Source: Methanoculleus sp. 7T
GTDB lineage: Archaea; Halobacteriota; Methanomicrobia; Methanomicrobiales; Methanoculleaceae
NCBI RefSeq assembly: GCF_023195915.1
Contig: NZ_JALPRP010000001.1
Coordinates: forward strand, 682,001 to 746,000
Reading direction: 5' to 3'
Length of the DNA stretch: 64,000 bases
In this document: piece after piece, positions 1 to 9,233 of the stretch
How the letters are laid out: each line of letters opens with the position of its first letter
Numbering within the stretch: the stretch's first letter is position 1
The notes under the pieces: model-generated
Told to the model about the DNA's origin: nothing
The model's database searches: none
The model's input: the letters and a program-made list of their open reading frames with translations, nothing else
Position numbers and translations under genes: made by a program

Positions 1-222
1 TGTGCTCTCGCCGATCTCCTTCTGCCTGGCATCGATCATCCGGTCGACCGACGGGTCGCTCTCCGCGAACCTGCCGAAGTCGGCGAGTTCCATATCGTGC
101 TCCCGGGCGAGCTGGCGAAAGACCTCCCCCGCGGATATGAGGTCAAGCCCGTACTTCCCGGCCAGGTACCGGGCAAGCGATGTGGTGCCGCTTCCCGGGG
201 GGCCGCTGATGGTTATCCGCAT
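1..222 (-). CDS. cmk: Cytidylate kinase, archaeal type (5' part; cut by window edge)
   Basis: Phosphorylates CMP/dCMP to the diphosphate in pyrimidine nucleotide metabolism. Reading the minus strand gives 74 residues starting MRITISGPPGSGTTSL. The P-loop GPPGSGTT, with Thr in place of the usual Lys, is typical of archaeal Cmk. The remaining C-terminal part lies outside the window. The start ATG shares one base with the TGA of the DUF106 gene upstream, so the two are translationally coupled. Its position after secY, adkA and DUF106 is the usual archaeal arrangement. An eL34 gene, often found between DUF106 and cmk in other archaea, is absent here. Confidence 0.9.
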   Translation of the reverse strand, partial: MRITISGPPGSGTTSLARYLAGKYGLDLISAGEVFRQLAREHDMELADFGRFAESDPSVDRMIDARQKEIGEST

Positions 223-842
223 CAGATCCCTCCGATATTGAGCGATTTCCGGATCACCTGACTGATGGTCAGCGAACAGATCATGTACCAGAGGATCCAG
301 GCCGGAACGATCCAGAACGCAACGTCCGAGAGACTGACAGCCCCGATGAAGGGCAGCACGATGCCGCTAGCAATACTGACCGGCGCGCCGACCGGCGGGA
401 GCCGGAAGAGGAGCCAGAAGAAGATCGGCACCGTCAGCACGAGGATAATCGCCATGGGGGTAAACTGCTGCCGAGAGATCTCCAGTTGGTCCTGCATCAT
501 CCGGTCGCGCTTCCCCTCAAGTTTCTTGATCTTCTTCTCGTCCCCGGAGAGTTGGGCCTCGCGGAACTCCTTCTGGAACTCCCGCATCTTCTCCTGCACC
601 TCCTGCATCTTCTCGTAATTGATGGTGTATTTCTGGACGAGCGACGAGTACAGGCCCGTAATACCGGAGAGGATGAGGATCATGACAAAGAACGGCACAC
701 CGAAGACATCGATGAACGGCCCGAGCATCATATCCATCACCGCTCCGACGGTCACCCGCACCCACTCTATGCCGTACGAGAGCATCACGAGCATGGTAAA
801 GAGGAGGGCGATCGTCGGGCCGTGCTTCTTCAGGTCCACCAT
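222..842 (-). CDS. DUF106 membrane protein, EMC3/TMCO1/YidC-like insertase homologue
   Basis: 206 residues. Three hydrophobic segments are visible: near residues 10-35, 45-65 and 125-195 (the last containing more than one span). They are separated by a charged, coiled-coil-like stretch (about 75-125, rich in Lys/Glu/Gln). This is the layout of archaeal DUF106 proteins. The family is known to be related to the YidC/Oxa1/EMC3 membrane insertases, so a role in membrane protein insertion beside SecY is likely (inference). It lies 7 nt after adkA and overlaps cmk by one base, in the same operon as secY. Confidence 0.88.
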   Translation of the reverse strand: MVDLKKHGPTIALLFTMLVMLSYGIEWVRVTVGAVMDMMLGPFIDVFGVPFFVMILILSGITGLYSSLVQKYTINYEKMQEVQEKMREFQKEFREAQLSGDEKKIKKLEGKRDRMMQDQLEISRQQFTPMAIILVLTVPIFFWLLFRLPPVGAPVSIASGIVLPFIGAVSLSDVAFWIVPAWILWYMICSLTISQVIRKSLNIGGI

Positions 843-849
843 AATCAGG

Positions 850-1434
850 TTACCTCAGTACGTCCACGAGATCGCCGACAGCTCGTTCGAGCAAGAAGTT
901 CTCGTTCTTGACTATCTTGATGGTGCAGCCGGTGTACATCGCATACGCCGCGGCGACGGCGCGGTTGAACTCCTGGTGCTCGGCGATCGCCCGGGCACCC
1001 TCCATGTCGCGGACTCTCGACTCGTCGCCGAGCCGGCGCATCAGGATCTGGTCCGGGTCGGTCTCCACCAGCACGACCACGTCGGGCATCAGTTCCCGGA
1101 GCACCCACTCAGGCAGCCCCGCGAGGAAACCTGCCGGGGTCTTGACGCTGCTGTGGGTATCGATGATGATGTTCGCATCTCCGCTCATGGCGGCGATTCC
1201 CGAGGCAGCCGCCTGTTGGAGGCGCTTCTGGACATCTTTTCCGAGTTTACGCATCTCGTCGCGATTCGAGACCAGGTTCTCCTTACGGGCCACATCAAAC
1301 ATGAACGTGCCGAAGTTGACGGCCTCGTAGGTGATGCCTTCGGCCGCCAGTCTCTCCATCGCACCGTTGATGACGGTGGTCTTCCCAACGCCGGGAACCC
1401 CCGTCACGACGACTTTCTTCCCCAAATCTATCAC
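850..1434 (-). CDS. adkA: Adenylate kinase, archaeal AdkA type
   Basis: Interconverts ATP+AMP and 2 ADP. 194 residues; the P-loop GVPGVGKTT lies near residues 12-20, followed by the archaeal-type core without the bacterial zinc lid. The length matches archaeal AdkA (about 190). A TATA-like element about 25-30 bp upstream of the ATG suggests a near-leaderless transcript that starts separately from secY, because the secY-adkA gap is nearly 290 bp and contains hairpins and a T-run on the coding strand. It is followed closely by the DUF106 and cmk genes. Confidence 0.93.
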   Translation of the reverse strand: MIDLGKKVVVTGVPGVGKTTVINGAMERLAAEGITYEAVNFGTFMFDVARKENLVSNRDEMRKLGKDVQKRLQQAAASGIAAMSGDANIIIDTHSSVKTPAGFLAGLPEWVLRELMPDVVVLVETDPDQILMRRLGDESRVRDMEGARAIAEHQEFNRAVAAAYAMYTGCTIKIVKNENFLLERAVGDLVDVLR

Positions 1435-1457
1435 TCCTAACTAGGTATAGTTCCCAG

Positions 1458-1467
1458 TAAAATAAAT
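1458..1467 (-). promoter_or_regulatory. TATA box of adkA
   Basis: The minus strand reads ATTTATTTTA, centred about 28 bp upstream of the adkA ATG. This is the spacing expected for an archaeal box A serving a leaderless or short-leader transcript. Confidence 0.5.
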
Positions 1468-1538
1468 CCGTGCCTGAAAGAGTAATTCTTTTCGAAACCA
1501 CCCCGGCCTTGGACAGTTGCCGGGACCGCTCCGAGCGG

Positions 1539-1545
1539 AAAAAAA
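1539..1545 (-). terminator. T-run between secY and adkA
   Basis: Seven consecutive Ts on the minus strand lie downstream of the secY hairpins and upstream of the adkA promoter. Archaeal termination commonly uses such oligo-T tracts. It probably separates the ribosomal operon from adkA. Confidence 0.4.
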
Positions 1546-1609
1546 GGGCTGTGGTGTGTGGGTTTGGGAGGGGGCCGGAGTCACCCTTCTTGAAGGATAT
1601 AGGTTCGCT

Positions 1610-1715
1610 CCAGTCGAAACCGGCGCGGATATGAGGAAACATTCCAGTCGAAACCGGCGCGGATGCGCCGGTTTCTCCCAGAGTGACTCCTCCGGTCCCG
1701 CCTCTGGGCGGGACC
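1610..1715. repeat. Direct repeat and two perfect hairpins just after secY
   Basis: A 21-bp sequence beginning CCAGTCGAAACCGG occurs at 1610-1630 and again at 1644-1664 (period 34). The second copy runs into a 10-bp perfect stem with a GGAT loop (1651-1674). A further 9-bp stem (1694-1702 with 1707-1715) sits directly after the secY stop. The arrangement suggests an RNA 3'-end or processing structure for the S10/spc/secY transcript. No gene is visible in the rest of the 288-bp gap. Confidence 0.6.
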
Positions 1716-1722
1716 TCCGGAC

Positions 1723-3156
1723 TCACTCTTTCCCAAAGAACCCCCGCATGAAGGGGTACATCTCCATGATCTGCTGGCTTGCTATCTCCTCGTAGAGCCG
1801 GTAGGTGATACTCACCGCCAGCAGCAGTCCCGTCCCGCCGACCGCGCCGATCACACCGAAGAGGTTCGCGACGACCGAGAGGATCCCGATGAACGCACCG
1901 CCGATGATGGTGATCCTCGGTATGTAGCGGTCGAGGTACTTTTCAAGCACCTGCTCGTTCCGGCGGTAGCCGGGGATGTGCATCCCGCTCCGCTGAATCT
2001 GCCGGGCCACGTCCTTCGAGTCGAGGCCTGCGGTCTTGACCCAGAAGAGCGCGAAGATCGCACCCCCGATCACCATGACCGAGATATCAATGCCCATACG
2101 CAGCAGGACCTCCCAGGGAGCGTGCCCGAGGTCGGTGAGCCACCACATCCAGTCCTGCGGCTGGTTGATGGGGGCGATATACCACATCAGGCCGTTGATC
2201 GGCTGCTGTCCCTGGAACTCGCCGAGGATCGTTATCCCGGCATTCGAGAGGAGCATCCCGATCATCTGGACGTTCGCCTGCAGCACCCGGACCAGGATCA
2301 TCGGCAGAACACTCGCGTATATGAGCTTCACCGGGAAGCGCGCGCGTGCCCCGCGAACCGCGGTATGCGCAAGCGGGATCTCGATGCGGGTCGACTCCAC
2401 GTAGACGATGACCAGGAAGATGATGATCGTCGTGACGAGGGCGAGCATATCCGTGCCGAAGTACTCGAGGAAGTTTGCGCCCGAGGTTCCTATGGCGATC
2501 AGCCGCGGGAAGAACCCGATCGGGAAGGGATCGGTGCCCGTCTGCCAGTTCAGGAACCCGTTCACGAGACCCTGCGAGACCCCTGCAACGATGAAGAGCC
2601 CCACGCCCGAACCGACGCCCCACTTCGTGACGACCTCGTCCATCAGCACCACCAAAAGCCCGCCGATGCAGAGCTGGAGGAAGATCAGGAGCGAGACCAC
2701 GAACGTATTCCCGCCGAACAACTGTGCCGCTACCGTTGGGTCGGGCAGCATCAGCCCGCTTAAGACCATGGGAAGCGCCTCGACGACGATCATCACGAAG
2801 ATGAGCATCTTCTGGAGGCCCATGTACATGACCTGGCCGCGTGCTTCGCTGGTGTCGATCTGCAGGATTTCAGCACCCTTGAGCAGCTGCAGCACGATCG
2901 AAGCGGTGACGATCGGCCCGATACCGAGATGCAGGAGCGAACCGCTTGCACCGGCAAGCAGGGCACGCCATAGTCCGAATATATCCTGTGACTGTGGAGA
3001 AAGTCCAAAGATATCGATATTTGTCAATGTGAAGTAGAGGAGCAGAATCGCAAGCGTCCACATCAGTTTGTTCTTGAAGTGGACGTGCCCCTCCGGACTT
3101 CTGACTGCAGGCATCGCTGCAAGGATGGGTTCAAATCTATCCAGCAGATCTCCCAT
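1723..3156 (-). CDS. secY: Preprotein translocase subunit SecY (Sec61 alpha)
   Basis: Central channel of the Sec translocon in the cytoplasmic membrane. 477 residues with about ten hydrophobic spans, of normal length for archaeal SecY. The N-terminus runs into the plug region around SGSLLHLGIGPIVTASIVLQ, which is typical of SecY TM2. It follows uL15 after 20 nt, the conserved end of the spc block. Hairpins directly after the stop probably mark the end of the ribosomal transcript. Confidence 0.97.
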   Translation of the reverse strand: MGDLLDRFEPILAAMPAVRSPEGHVHFKNKLMWTLAILLLYFTLTNIDIFGLSPQSQDIFGLWRALLAGASGSLLHLGIGPIVTASIVLQLLKGAEILQIDTSEARGQVMYMGLQKMLIFVMIVVEALPMVLSGLMLPDPTVAAQLFGGNTFVVSLLIFLQLCIGGLLVVLMDEVVTKWGVGSGVGLFIVAGVSQGLVNGFLNWQTGTDPFPIGFFPRLIAIGTSGANFLEYFGTDMLALVTTIIIFLVIVYVESTRIEIPLAHTAVRGARARFPVKLIYASVLPMILVRVLQANVQMIGMLLSNAGITILGEFQGQQPINGLMWYIAPINQPQDWMWWLTDLGHAPWEVLLRMGIDISVMVIGGAIFALFWVKTAGLDSKDVARQIQRSGMHIPGYRRNEQVLEKYLDRYIPRITIIGGAFIGILSVVANLFGVIGAVGGTGLLLAVSITYRLYEEIASQQIMEMYPFMRGFFGKE

Positions 3157-3176
3157 GGTTTCACCTAAAAAGTAGA

Positions 3177-3602
3177 TCAGACGGTCATCGTCTGACCGCC
3201 CATCTCCTCAATCTTTGCCCGGGCTCGTTCTGAGAACTCCCGGGCGGAGATGCTCAATTTGTGGGTGACTCTTCCGCCACCGAGCACCTTATCAATACCA
3301 AGTTCGGTAACATCGAGGGTGATAAGTTCACCCTCCCGGACGGCAAGCCCCTCATCGAGCAGAGCCTCGGCCATCTGGTCGATCTCCCCGACATCGAGTG
3401 CGGATACCGGCACGGACGTCTTGCTGACGAAACCGTGCTTGCCGTTGGATATCTCGCCCTTCAGGTAGAAGTGGGAGAAGCGGTGGTCGCGCTGCCCGGC
3501 TCTACCTCGTCCACCCCTGTTGCCGGCGCCACGCCGGTTTTTGTGCGTACCGCCGCCGCAGGTCCGTGAACCCCTGTATTTGGTTCTCTTGTTTACGGGC
3601 AT
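3177..3602 (-). CDS. rpl15: Large ribosomal subunit protein uL15
   Basis: 50S protein, 141 residues beginning MPVNKRTKYRGSRTCGGG, with the Gly/Arg-rich N-terminal extension of archaeal uL15 (KNRRGAGNRGGRGRAGQRDH). A longer reading from a GTG at 3611 is possible. The ATG at 3602 is preferred because a GGTGAG ribosome-binding site lies at the right distance and the GTG would overlap that site. It lies between uL30 and secY in the spc operon. Confidence 0.96.
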   Translation of the reverse strand: MPVNKRTKYRGSRTCGGGTHKNRRGAGNRGGRGRAGQRDHRFSHFYLKGEISNGKHGFVSKTSVPVSALDVGEIDQMAEALLDEGLAVREGELITLDVTELGIDKVLGGGRVTHKLSISAREFSERARAKIEEMGGQTMTV

Positions 3603-3607
3603 CTGTC

Positions 3608-4072
3608 TCACCTCATCTTGTAGAGGAGATCGTTGATCTCGGGGCCGTAGTAGCCGAGAGCCCCACCCTGCTGAAAGGTTCGCTTGATGGTTTTATAGCC
3701 CTTTCGTGGAGGGTGCAGCCGGAGAACCGGCTTGATCTCAGCCAGATCACGGAAACTCGTCTCGCCGTTGCAGAGCGCCTTCGCAAATTCGTCGATCCCG
3801 GCATATCCGGTATGCGCCTGGACGTATTCGTCGGTCAGCCGCTCGTCCCCGGTCAGTCTGCCCCGGGTGCGCAGGAGGGTGGCCAGGGTCTCCGGGTCCA
3901 CCTCACCGTACGCTACGAAGTCCTTCACCTTGCGGATCATGCCCAGATACGCAGGGGTATCCGGCACGAGAACGCAGTGGTTGACGTGGTGCAGACGGAG
4001 CATCTTCAAGGTGTCCTTGATCTCGCGGTTGGTCTTGACCACGCCGCGCACCTGCACTACCGCGTACATCAC
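3608..4072 (-). CDS. rpl30: Large ribosomal subunit protein uL30
   Basis: 154 residues starting [14 protein letters not shown], the archaeal long form of uL30 with the C-terminal extension around [19 protein letters not shown]. It overlaps uS5 by 4 nt and is followed by uL15 after 5 nt; its stop codon lies within the uL15 ribosome-binding region. Confidence 0.96.
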   Translation of the reverse strand: MMYAVVQVRGVVKTNREIKDTLKMLRLHHVNHCVLVPDTPAYLGMIRKVKDFVAYGEVDPETLATLLRTRGRLTGDERLTDEYVQAHTGYAGIDEFAKALCNGETSFRDLAEIKPVLRLHPPRKGYKTIKRTFQQGGALGYYGPEINDLLYKMR

Positions 4073-4686
4073 TCCGTCCCTCCGATCCGGACGATGTTCG
4101 TCTGCCGAAGCGCCTCGAACGTCGCCTTGGCGTAGTTGATGGTCGTCCGGGTCTGCCCCCGGTTGAAAGCCCAGACATCCTTGATGCCTGCAAGCTGCAG
4201 AACCTTCTTCGGGATGTCTCCGGTCACAAGGCCGATTCCCTGCGGAGCAGGCTTCAGCGTCACCCGGACGCTGCCCGCCTTACCGGTCACCTCGATCGGG
4301 ATCGAGTGGGCGGTGTCACAACCGCACTCCCAGCTCCCGCATCCCCGGTAGACCTTGATGAGGTTCACTTTCGCGTCTGCTATCGCTTTCTGGATTGCGT
4401 TGCCGACCTGAGCGTCCTTTCCCTGACCGAACCCGACGTAGCCGTTCCGGTTGCCGACCACCACGACGGTGCGGAACTTCACACGGCGGCCCGAGTCCGT
4501 CATCCGCTGGACCATGTTGATGTCCAGCACCTCGTCCTCCAGGTCGGGCAGAAGGGCGTCGACGATCTGGGGCTCCTTGATCGGTTTGCCGCTCGCGAGC
4601 ACCTCATCAATACTGGTGATCTCGCCCGCGGCAACCATGCGCCCGAGACCGGTGAGCGGAATCCATTCTTCCTGTACGTATGCCAT
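4069..4686 (-). CDS. rps5: Small ribosomal subunit protein uS5
   Basis: 205 residues. The S5 dsRNA-binding fold follows an archaeal N-terminal extension; the signature region [20 protein letters not shown] is near residue 75. The archaeal CGSWECGC insertion is present near residue 116. It is part of the 30S decoding-fidelity region. It overlaps uL30 by 4 nt and sits 1 nt after uL18. Confidence 0.96.
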   Translation of the reverse strand: MAYVQEEWIPLTGLGRMVAAGEITSIDEVLASGKPIKEPQIVDALLPDLEDEVLDINMVQRMTDSGRRVKFRTVVVVGNRNGYVGFGQGKDAQVGNAIQKAIADAKVNLIKVYRGCGSWECGCDTAHSIPIEVTGKAGSVRVTLKPAPQGIGLVTGDIPKKVLQLAGIKDVWAFNRGQTRTTINYAKATFEALRQTNIVRIGGTE

Positions 4687-4687
4687 G

Positions 4688-5215
4688 TCACACCAGCTCC
4701 TTCTTGATGGCCAGAGCCACAGCCTCTACATTCGCCACCAGATCGCCTGCCCGCTCGGGGGCGTACTCGGCGATGTGGGCACCCTTGAGCCGCTCCTCGT
4801 CAGGGAGGATCGACTCGCCATACGGAACGTCGAGACCCGCATCCACTGCCCCCTTCAGGGCGGCAAAGACACGCGCCCCGGGCTTTGCCCGGGCAAGCCC
4901 GATGTCCAGGATGGCCTCGTCATACTCCGCGTTCAGCGCCTTAACCGCAAACAGCATCCCGGTCAGGTAAGCGGCCGGGGTGCTGGAGGTCGAGCCCTTG
5001 TAGCCGTAGTCGGCAAGTTCGGCCGAGTATGCGGCTACCAGGGTGCGGTCTCCCTCATCCTCGGGGACGACCAACTGCACGATGATCTGCCGGTTCGTCT
5101 TCCGGACGACCATCCGCGGCGTCCCAGATGACAGGAGCGACATCCGCTTGTAGTAATCTGTCTTGCCCTCGTGCCTTCTCCGGAAGGGCACGAAGTATCT
5201 TGGGCCAGTTGCCAT
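4688..5215 (-). CDS. rpl18: Large ribosomal subunit protein uL18
   Basis: 175 residues, starting [20 protein letters not shown], matching the archaeal/eukaryotic uL18 that binds 5S rRNA. Its start shares one base with the eL19 stop. Spacing and order are conserved with other archaeal spc operons. Confidence 0.96.
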   Translation of the reverse strand: MATGPRYFVPFRRRHEGKTDYYKRMSLLSSGTPRMVVRKTNRQIIVQLVVPEDEGDRTLVAAYSAELADYGYKGSTSSTPAAYLTGMLFAVKALNAEYDEAILDIGLARAKPGARVFAALKGAVDAGLDVPYGESILPDEERLKGAHIAEYAPERAGDLVANVEAVALAIKKELV

Positions 5216-5667
5216 TATTTCATCCTCCCTGCCATCGTCTCAACATGCGCTGCAAGGTGCGCCACACTCCGGAACTGACCGCCGGAAGCCCGCCGGTACA
5301 TCAGGCGGTAGAGACTCCGGTCGATTGTGCCTTCGGCACGCATCTCGCGCAGAACGCGGCGCTGTGCCCGGATCTTGCCGATCCATAACCGCTTGCTGGA
5401 ACTGCGGGCTCCGGCGGCACCCTTTCTTCTTCCGGGTCCGTTCCGGTGACCGTAGGCGCGCTTCGCCATCCGCTCGCGTGCTCTTCCCCGGCTGTTTCCC
5501 TTCACGACGCGTGCCTTGATCGCACCGTCGGTGATAAGTTCACGCAGGTCGTCCCGGGAGATAGCCGCCTCGATGTCGGCTTGGCGCTCGGGATCGAACC
5601 AGACACGGTTGACCCCGCACTTGAGAATGGCGGCTGCCATTCGCTTCTGGTTGGCGAGATCACTCAT
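5215..5667 (-). CDS. rpl19e: Large ribosomal subunit protein eL19
   Basis: 150 residues, starting MSDLANQKRMAAAILKCG, with the basic middle GRARERMAKRAYGHRNGPGRRKG typical of eL19. It is an archaeal/eukaryotic-specific 50S protein. It overlaps eL32 by 8 nt, so the two are translationally coupled. Confidence 0.96.
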   Translation of the reverse strand: MSDLANQKRMAAAILKCGVNRVWFDPERQADIEAAISRDDLRELITDGAIKARVVKGNSRGRARERMAKRAYGHRNGPGRRKGAAGARSSSKRLWIGKIRAQRRVLREMRAEGTIDRSLYRLMYRRASGGQFRSVAHLAAHVETMAGRMK

Positions 5668-6091
5668 CCTCGTTCACCTCTTCTTCAACCGCAACAGGTT
5701 CAGGGGCCGCACGGGTGAGATCTTTTGCGTTCAGCACCTTGAGCCCCAGTTCCAGAGCCCGCGCCTGAATCTCTCCGCGCTTTCTGTTGCCTACCGATCC
5801 GGCAATCCGGACGGCCTGAACCTCCGGGTTCAGTCCCGCAAGGTCGGCCGGCGAGAAGACCCGAACCTCCTCATAGCCGCTTGGGTGCATGCCGCGGACT
5901 GCGGCAGGGCTTCCGTATCCCGGCCGGGGGAGAACGCCTTTTGCGCGGAACTGCCGTCTCTGCTTGCTGTGCAGACCGCGTGGGCGCCGCCAGACATCGT
6001 CCAGTTTCACTTTGCGGTGGAGCCCGCGCCTCTTAAAGGCAGGTTTGTTGTGCTGGGTGCGGACGCGGATCAATTTTCTTCTCTCATCCAT
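5660..6091 (-). CDS. rpl32e: Large ribosomal subunit protein eL32
   Basis: About 143 residues starting MDERRKLIRVRTQHNKPAF. The basic core VWRRPRGLHSKQRRQFRAKG and an acidic C-terminus (VAVEEEVNEDE) are visible. An alternative GTG start at 6100 would overlap the uL6 stop as GTGA. The ATG at 6091 is chosen because the GTG sits too close to the GAGAGG motif; the choice is not certain. Confidence 0.93.
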   Translation of the reverse strand: MDERRKLIRVRTQHNKPAFKRRGLHRKVKLDDVWRRPRGLHSKQRRQFRAKGVLPRPGYGSPAAVRGMHPSGYEEVRVFSPADLAGLNPEVQAVRIAGSVGNRKRGEIQARALELGLKVLNAKDLTRAAPEPVAVEEEVNEDE

Positions 6092-6096
6092 TGCTT

Positions 6097-6621
6097 TCAC
6101 GCCCTCTCAGTGATGTAAATGCCGTCCTGGAACACCCTCGGGTCACGCTTCGTGATCTTGGTCGCGTGCTCGATGTTTGCGGCCGTGTTGCCCACTTTCT
6201 CCTTGTCGATACCGGTGAGCGTCAACTCGTCGTTTCCGATCTTGACAGAGACACCCTCGATGATCTTTGCTATCCGAGGCTGCTTCTCGCCGAGGAAGTT
6301 GTTGATCTCGAGGCGGTCGCCCTGCAGTTTCAGCTGGATCGGGAAGTGGCTGTAGACCACCTTCATACGGTACTCGTAGCCTTCGAGGACACCCCGGATC
6401 ATGCTCTTTGCATGTGCCTCAAGCGTGCCGCTCATGGCAAGGAACCGCTTCTTGTCGGATGCCGTGGAGACGACGAACTCGCCGTCTTCAAGCGCGACAT
6501 CAATCTGCGGGAAGCGCATGTCGCGGGCAAGCGTGCCTTTCGGCCCCTTGACCGTGAGCACGCTGCCTTCGAGCGCGACGTCCACATTCGGGGGGATCTC
6601 AACTCGTCTTGTTATTCCCAT
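6097..6621 (-). CDS. rpl6: Large ribosomal subunit protein uL6
   Basis: 174 residues starting MGITRRVEIPPNVDVAL. The sequence then reads VLTVKGPKGTLARDM, the uL6 N-terminal domain signature. The frame is open for another 37 codons upstream. The ATG at 6621 is preferred for its GGAGGG ribosome-binding site and because the upstream part would run into the uS8 gene. Confidence 0.95.
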   Translation of the reverse strand: MGITRRVEIPPNVDVALEGSVLTVKGPKGTLARDMRFPQIDVALEDGEFVVSTASDKKRFLAMSGTLEAHAKSMIRGVLEGYEYRMKVVYSHFPIQLKLQGDRLEINNFLGEKQPRIAKIIEGVSVKIGNDELTLTGIDKEKVGNTAANIEHATKITKRDPRVFQDGIYITERA

Positions 6622-6634
6622 TGTTTTCCCTCCA

Positions 6635-7027
6635 TCAGTAGACGTATCCCAGCAGTTGCCCGCCGATACCCTCGCCCCGGGCCTGCTCATGGGAGACGAC
6701 TCCCTTCGAGGTGGAGAGGATGAGGATACCAAAGTTCTTTGCGGGGAGATACTGCGACTCCCAGAATTCCATGTCAGCCATCGTCACCGGGAACCGGGGG
6801 GTGATGGCGCCACACTTATTGATCGTTCCGGTGAGTTGGACCCGGAACTGGCCGCCGCGGCCGTCGTCGATGAACTCGAAGCCGCCGATAAAGCCGTTTT
6901 CCTGCATGACGCGGAGCATTGCGCCCAGCAACTTGCTGGCGGGCTCAACGATAACCTCGCTCTTCCCAGCGTCGCCGGCATTCTTGATCGTGCTCATCGC
7001 GTCAGCGATTGGATTCAGTCGTGCCAT
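6635..7027 (-). CDS. rps8: Small ribosomal subunit protein uS8
   Basis: 130 residues starting [18 protein letters not shown], with the conserved [14 protein letters not shown] motif near the C-terminus that contacts 16S rRNA. Length is normal for archaea. It lies between uS14 and uL6. Confidence 0.96.
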   Translation of the reverse strand: MARLNPIADAMSTIKNAGDAGKSEVIVEPASKLLGAMLRVMQENGFIGGFEFIDDGRGGQFRVQLTGTINKCGAITPRFPVTMADMEFWESQYLPAKNFGILILSTSKGVVSHEQARGEGIGGQLLGYVY

Positions 7028-7039
7028 ATTCTCTAACCC

Positions 7040-7219
7040 CTAGTTCATCTTCTTGAAGCCCATCTTGCCCGCCCACTCGCGGAAGCACTGGCGGCAGAAG
7101 TAGATGCCATATTTACGGACAAGGCCCTGCTTTCTGCCGCAGATGCGGCACTCGTTCGCACCACGGCCGAACTTCTTTACGTTCTCGCCCGCAGAAGGCG
7201 CTCCTGATTCTTCTGCCAT
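7040..7219 (-). CDS. rps14: Small ribosomal subunit protein uS14, zinc-binding form
   Basis: A short gene of 59 residues starting [18 protein letters not shown] and ending KMGFKKMN. It carries two CxxC pairs (ECRICG and FCRQCF), which bind one zinc in the C+ form of uS14. The position between uL5 and uS8 is conserved; it starts 2 nt before the uL5 stop region and ends 12 nt before uS8. Confidence 0.95.
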   Translation of the reverse strand: MAEESGAPSAGENVKKFGRGANECRICGRKQGLVRKYGIYFCRQCFREWAGKMGFKKMN

Positions 7220-7221
7220 CT

Positions 7222-7725
7222 TTATACCTCCACCTGGTAGCGCTCGCGCATGAATGCGATGGCTTCCTCTCTGTTCACTTTCTGGTTCGCCGGCAGTTTC
7301 CTGCGCTCGACATCCCTGCGTGCGATCCGAACGCCTTTGCGCTCGAGCACCACGTTGACGTCCATGCCGTAGATACCGATCATCGGGTCGTAGGACATAC
7401 CGGGAAAGTCGGTATGCTCTTCGATGCCGAACGAGACGTTGCCGGTCTGGTCAAACTGGGAGACCGCGAGTTGCCGCTCGATGATATCGAGTGCGGTCTG
7501 GATGAACTTCTCGGCGTTCTCGCGGCGCAGAGTGACTTTGCACCCGATGGGTGCACCCTTTCTGATGCCGAACGCCGGTTGGGTCCGCTTTGCGATGGTG
7601 CGGACGGGTTTCTGGCCGGTGATCTTCCTGACGAGATCCTCAGCCTTGACCAGCCGTTCGCCGCTCTCGCCGACACCCATGTGCACAATGACCTTGTCGA
7701 TGTAGACATCTTTCATCGCGCTCAT
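7222..7725 (-). CDS. rpl5: Large ribosomal subunit protein uL5
   Basis: 167 residues starting [22 protein letters not shown], with the conserved [21 protein letters not shown] stretch. It forms the central protuberance with 5S rRNA. The start overlaps the eS4 stop by 4 nt. The first Met is used; MKDVYIDK three codons on is an alternative start. Confidence 0.95.
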   Translation of the reverse strand: MSAMKDVYIDKVIVHMGVGESGERLVKAEDLVRKITGQKPVRTIAKRTQPAFGIRKGAPIGCKVTLRRENAEKFIQTALDIIERQLAVSQFDQTGNVSFGIEEHTDFPGMSYDPMIGIYGMDVNVVLERKGVRIARRDVERRKLPANQKVNREEAIAFMRERYQVEV

Positions 7726-8456
7726 GCCATGGCCTCCAGTTCAGGTGCGATGCCGGAGCGGCCGACCATGAAGATGTACTCCTCGATGGTCTCGAACCGC
7801 TCGTTTGCCGAGTCGTCCACGAGGACCACGCGGTTCTGGACGGAACTTGCAGTCTTGATGATCTCGACGATCCTGCCGACTCTTCCGGAGTGCTTTCCAC
7901 CGACGACCATGGCCACGTTGCCTTCCGCGAAGGGGAAGTGGTCGATAATCTGGAACCGGCCTTCACCGGTCTTTGCGTCGCCGAGGGTCACCACGACGGA
8001 ATCCTTTGCCTTGTAGGTGTTGTCGGCGAGGATGTTTGCGCCGTAGGCCAAGTTCAACTGCACCTTGCCGCCCTTGACGGTAGTCTTGTTCCGGATCTTG
8101 CAGAGCCGGGTCTTTGCGGATTCCGCAGGGATCTCAACGGAGATCAGGTTGCCCCGCTTATCCAACTGGATACGGTAGTGCTTCCCGAGCTTCGGGATCG
8201 AGACGATGTCAAAGACCCCAAGGCCCATCTGCGGGTTTCTGCAGGGCCGCCCGTTGACCAAGACGTCCTGCTGGTGCAGGATCTTCCGGACCTCGCTCGC
8301 ATTCAGAGCAATGCCGATGTGCTCACGGAGCCAGACACCTATCGGGAGTGCACCGGCGTTGTGGGGACCGGGGGCGGTCTTCATGACAAATTTCTGTACT
8401 TTCTTCGGGATATGCCAGGATTCCGGCGCTACCAGCCGCTTGAGATGGTTGGACAT
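7722..8456 (-). CDS. rps4e: Small ribosomal subunit protein eS4
   Basis: 244 residues starting [19 protein letters not shown], with S4, central eS4 and KOW segments in order. This is the archaeal/eukaryotic eS4, not bacterial uS4. It shares one base with the uL24 stop and overlaps uL5 by 4 nt. Confidence 0.96.
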   Translation of the reverse strand: MSNHLKRLVAPESWHIPKKVQKFVMKTAPGPHNAGALPIGVWLREHIGIALNASEVRKILHQQDVLVNGRPCRNPQMGLGVFDIVSIPKLGKHYRIQLDKRGNLISVEIPAESAKTRLCKIRNKTTVKGGKVQLNLAYGANILADNTYKAKDSVVVTLGDAKTGEGRFQIIDHFPFAEGNVAMVVGGKHSGRVGRIVEIIKTASSVQNRVVLVDDSANERFETIEEYIFMVGRSGIAPELEAMA

Positions 8457-8821
8457 TATGCTCCGCCTCCGAGTCTCTCCTCACGTAGTTTGTCTTTCAG
8501 GTTGAGTTTCGTGATCTGCACGTTCGAGGGATCGACCGGCCGGGGAACCTCGGTTCCGTCGGACTTGGTTACCATCACGCCGTGCACGTTCAACCGGCAT
8601 GTCTTCATATCGACCGTGTCGACGACGCCTTCTTCACCGGCGAAGTCTCCACGGAGCACCTTGACGGTGTCGCCCTTGACCACACGGGTCCGCCGGGCGT
8701 TGTACTTCCCGCGAAGTTCGGCGCTGAGCGATGCGGAGAGGAACCGGCCTCGAGTGTGGTTCGGTGCGTTGAAGCGCGCCTTACGCTGCTTTCTCGGTTG
8801 TTTGCTTGCTGTGCGTACCAT
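8456..8821 (-). CDS. rpl24: Large ribosomal subunit protein uL24
   Basis: 121 residues. A basic N-terminus (KQPRKQRKARFNAPNHTRG) precedes a KOW motif (KGDTVKVLRGDFAGEEGVV). It is an assembly-initiator protein of the 50S subunit. It lies 13 nt after uL14 and shares a base with eS4. Confidence 0.96.
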   Translation of the reverse strand: MVRTASKQPRKQRKARFNAPNHTRGRFLSASLSAELRGKYNARRTRVVKGDTVKVLRGDFAGEEGVVDTVDMKTCRLNVHGVMVTKSDGTEVPRPVDPSNVQITKLNLKDKLREERLGGGA

Positions 8822-8834
8822 TCTTCACCACACC

Positions 8835-9233
8835 TTACACGATTATCGTCGCCATGGAGGCGATCTTTGGGAACCGCTCCGCGATTTCGCGGGGGACGGG
8901 ACCCTTGATCTCGGTCCCCTTCGGTTCGCCGCGCTCGTTGATGAGCACCATGGCGTTGTCCTCGAACGAGAGCCGGATGCCGTTCGGGCGGCGGATCTCC
9001 TTTTTCTGCCGGATGACCACCGCCTTTTCGAGTTTTCTCCGCATGTCGGGGGTGCCCTTCTTGACGCTCACGGTCGCTGTATCGCCGACGCCCAGGCAGG
9101 GCTGCCGCCGCCGAACACCGTGGTAGCCGTCGACAGAGACGACCTCCACAAGCCGTGCGCCGGTGTTGTCGGAACAGACCATGCGGGAACCGGTGGCGAG
9201 TGCACGCGGAATGGTAGACTGCATCGCCTTCAT
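8835..9233 (-). CDS. rpl14: Large ribosomal subunit protein uL14
   Basis: 132 residues starting [20 protein letters not shown], with the conserved [13 protein letters not shown] segment. The ATG at 9233 overlaps the uS17 TGA and has a GGTGATGAAGG motif upstream. It matches the usual archaeal length; the frame is open further upstream but that part lies inside uS17. A start at 9224 (MQST) is possible. Confidence 0.95.
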   Translation of the reverse strand: MKAMQSTIPRALATGSRMVCSDNTGARLVEVVSVDGYHGVRRRQPCLGVGDTATVSVKKGTPDMRRKLEKAVVIRQKKEIRRPNGIRLSFEDNAMVLINERGEPKGTEIKGPVPREIAERFPKIASMATIIV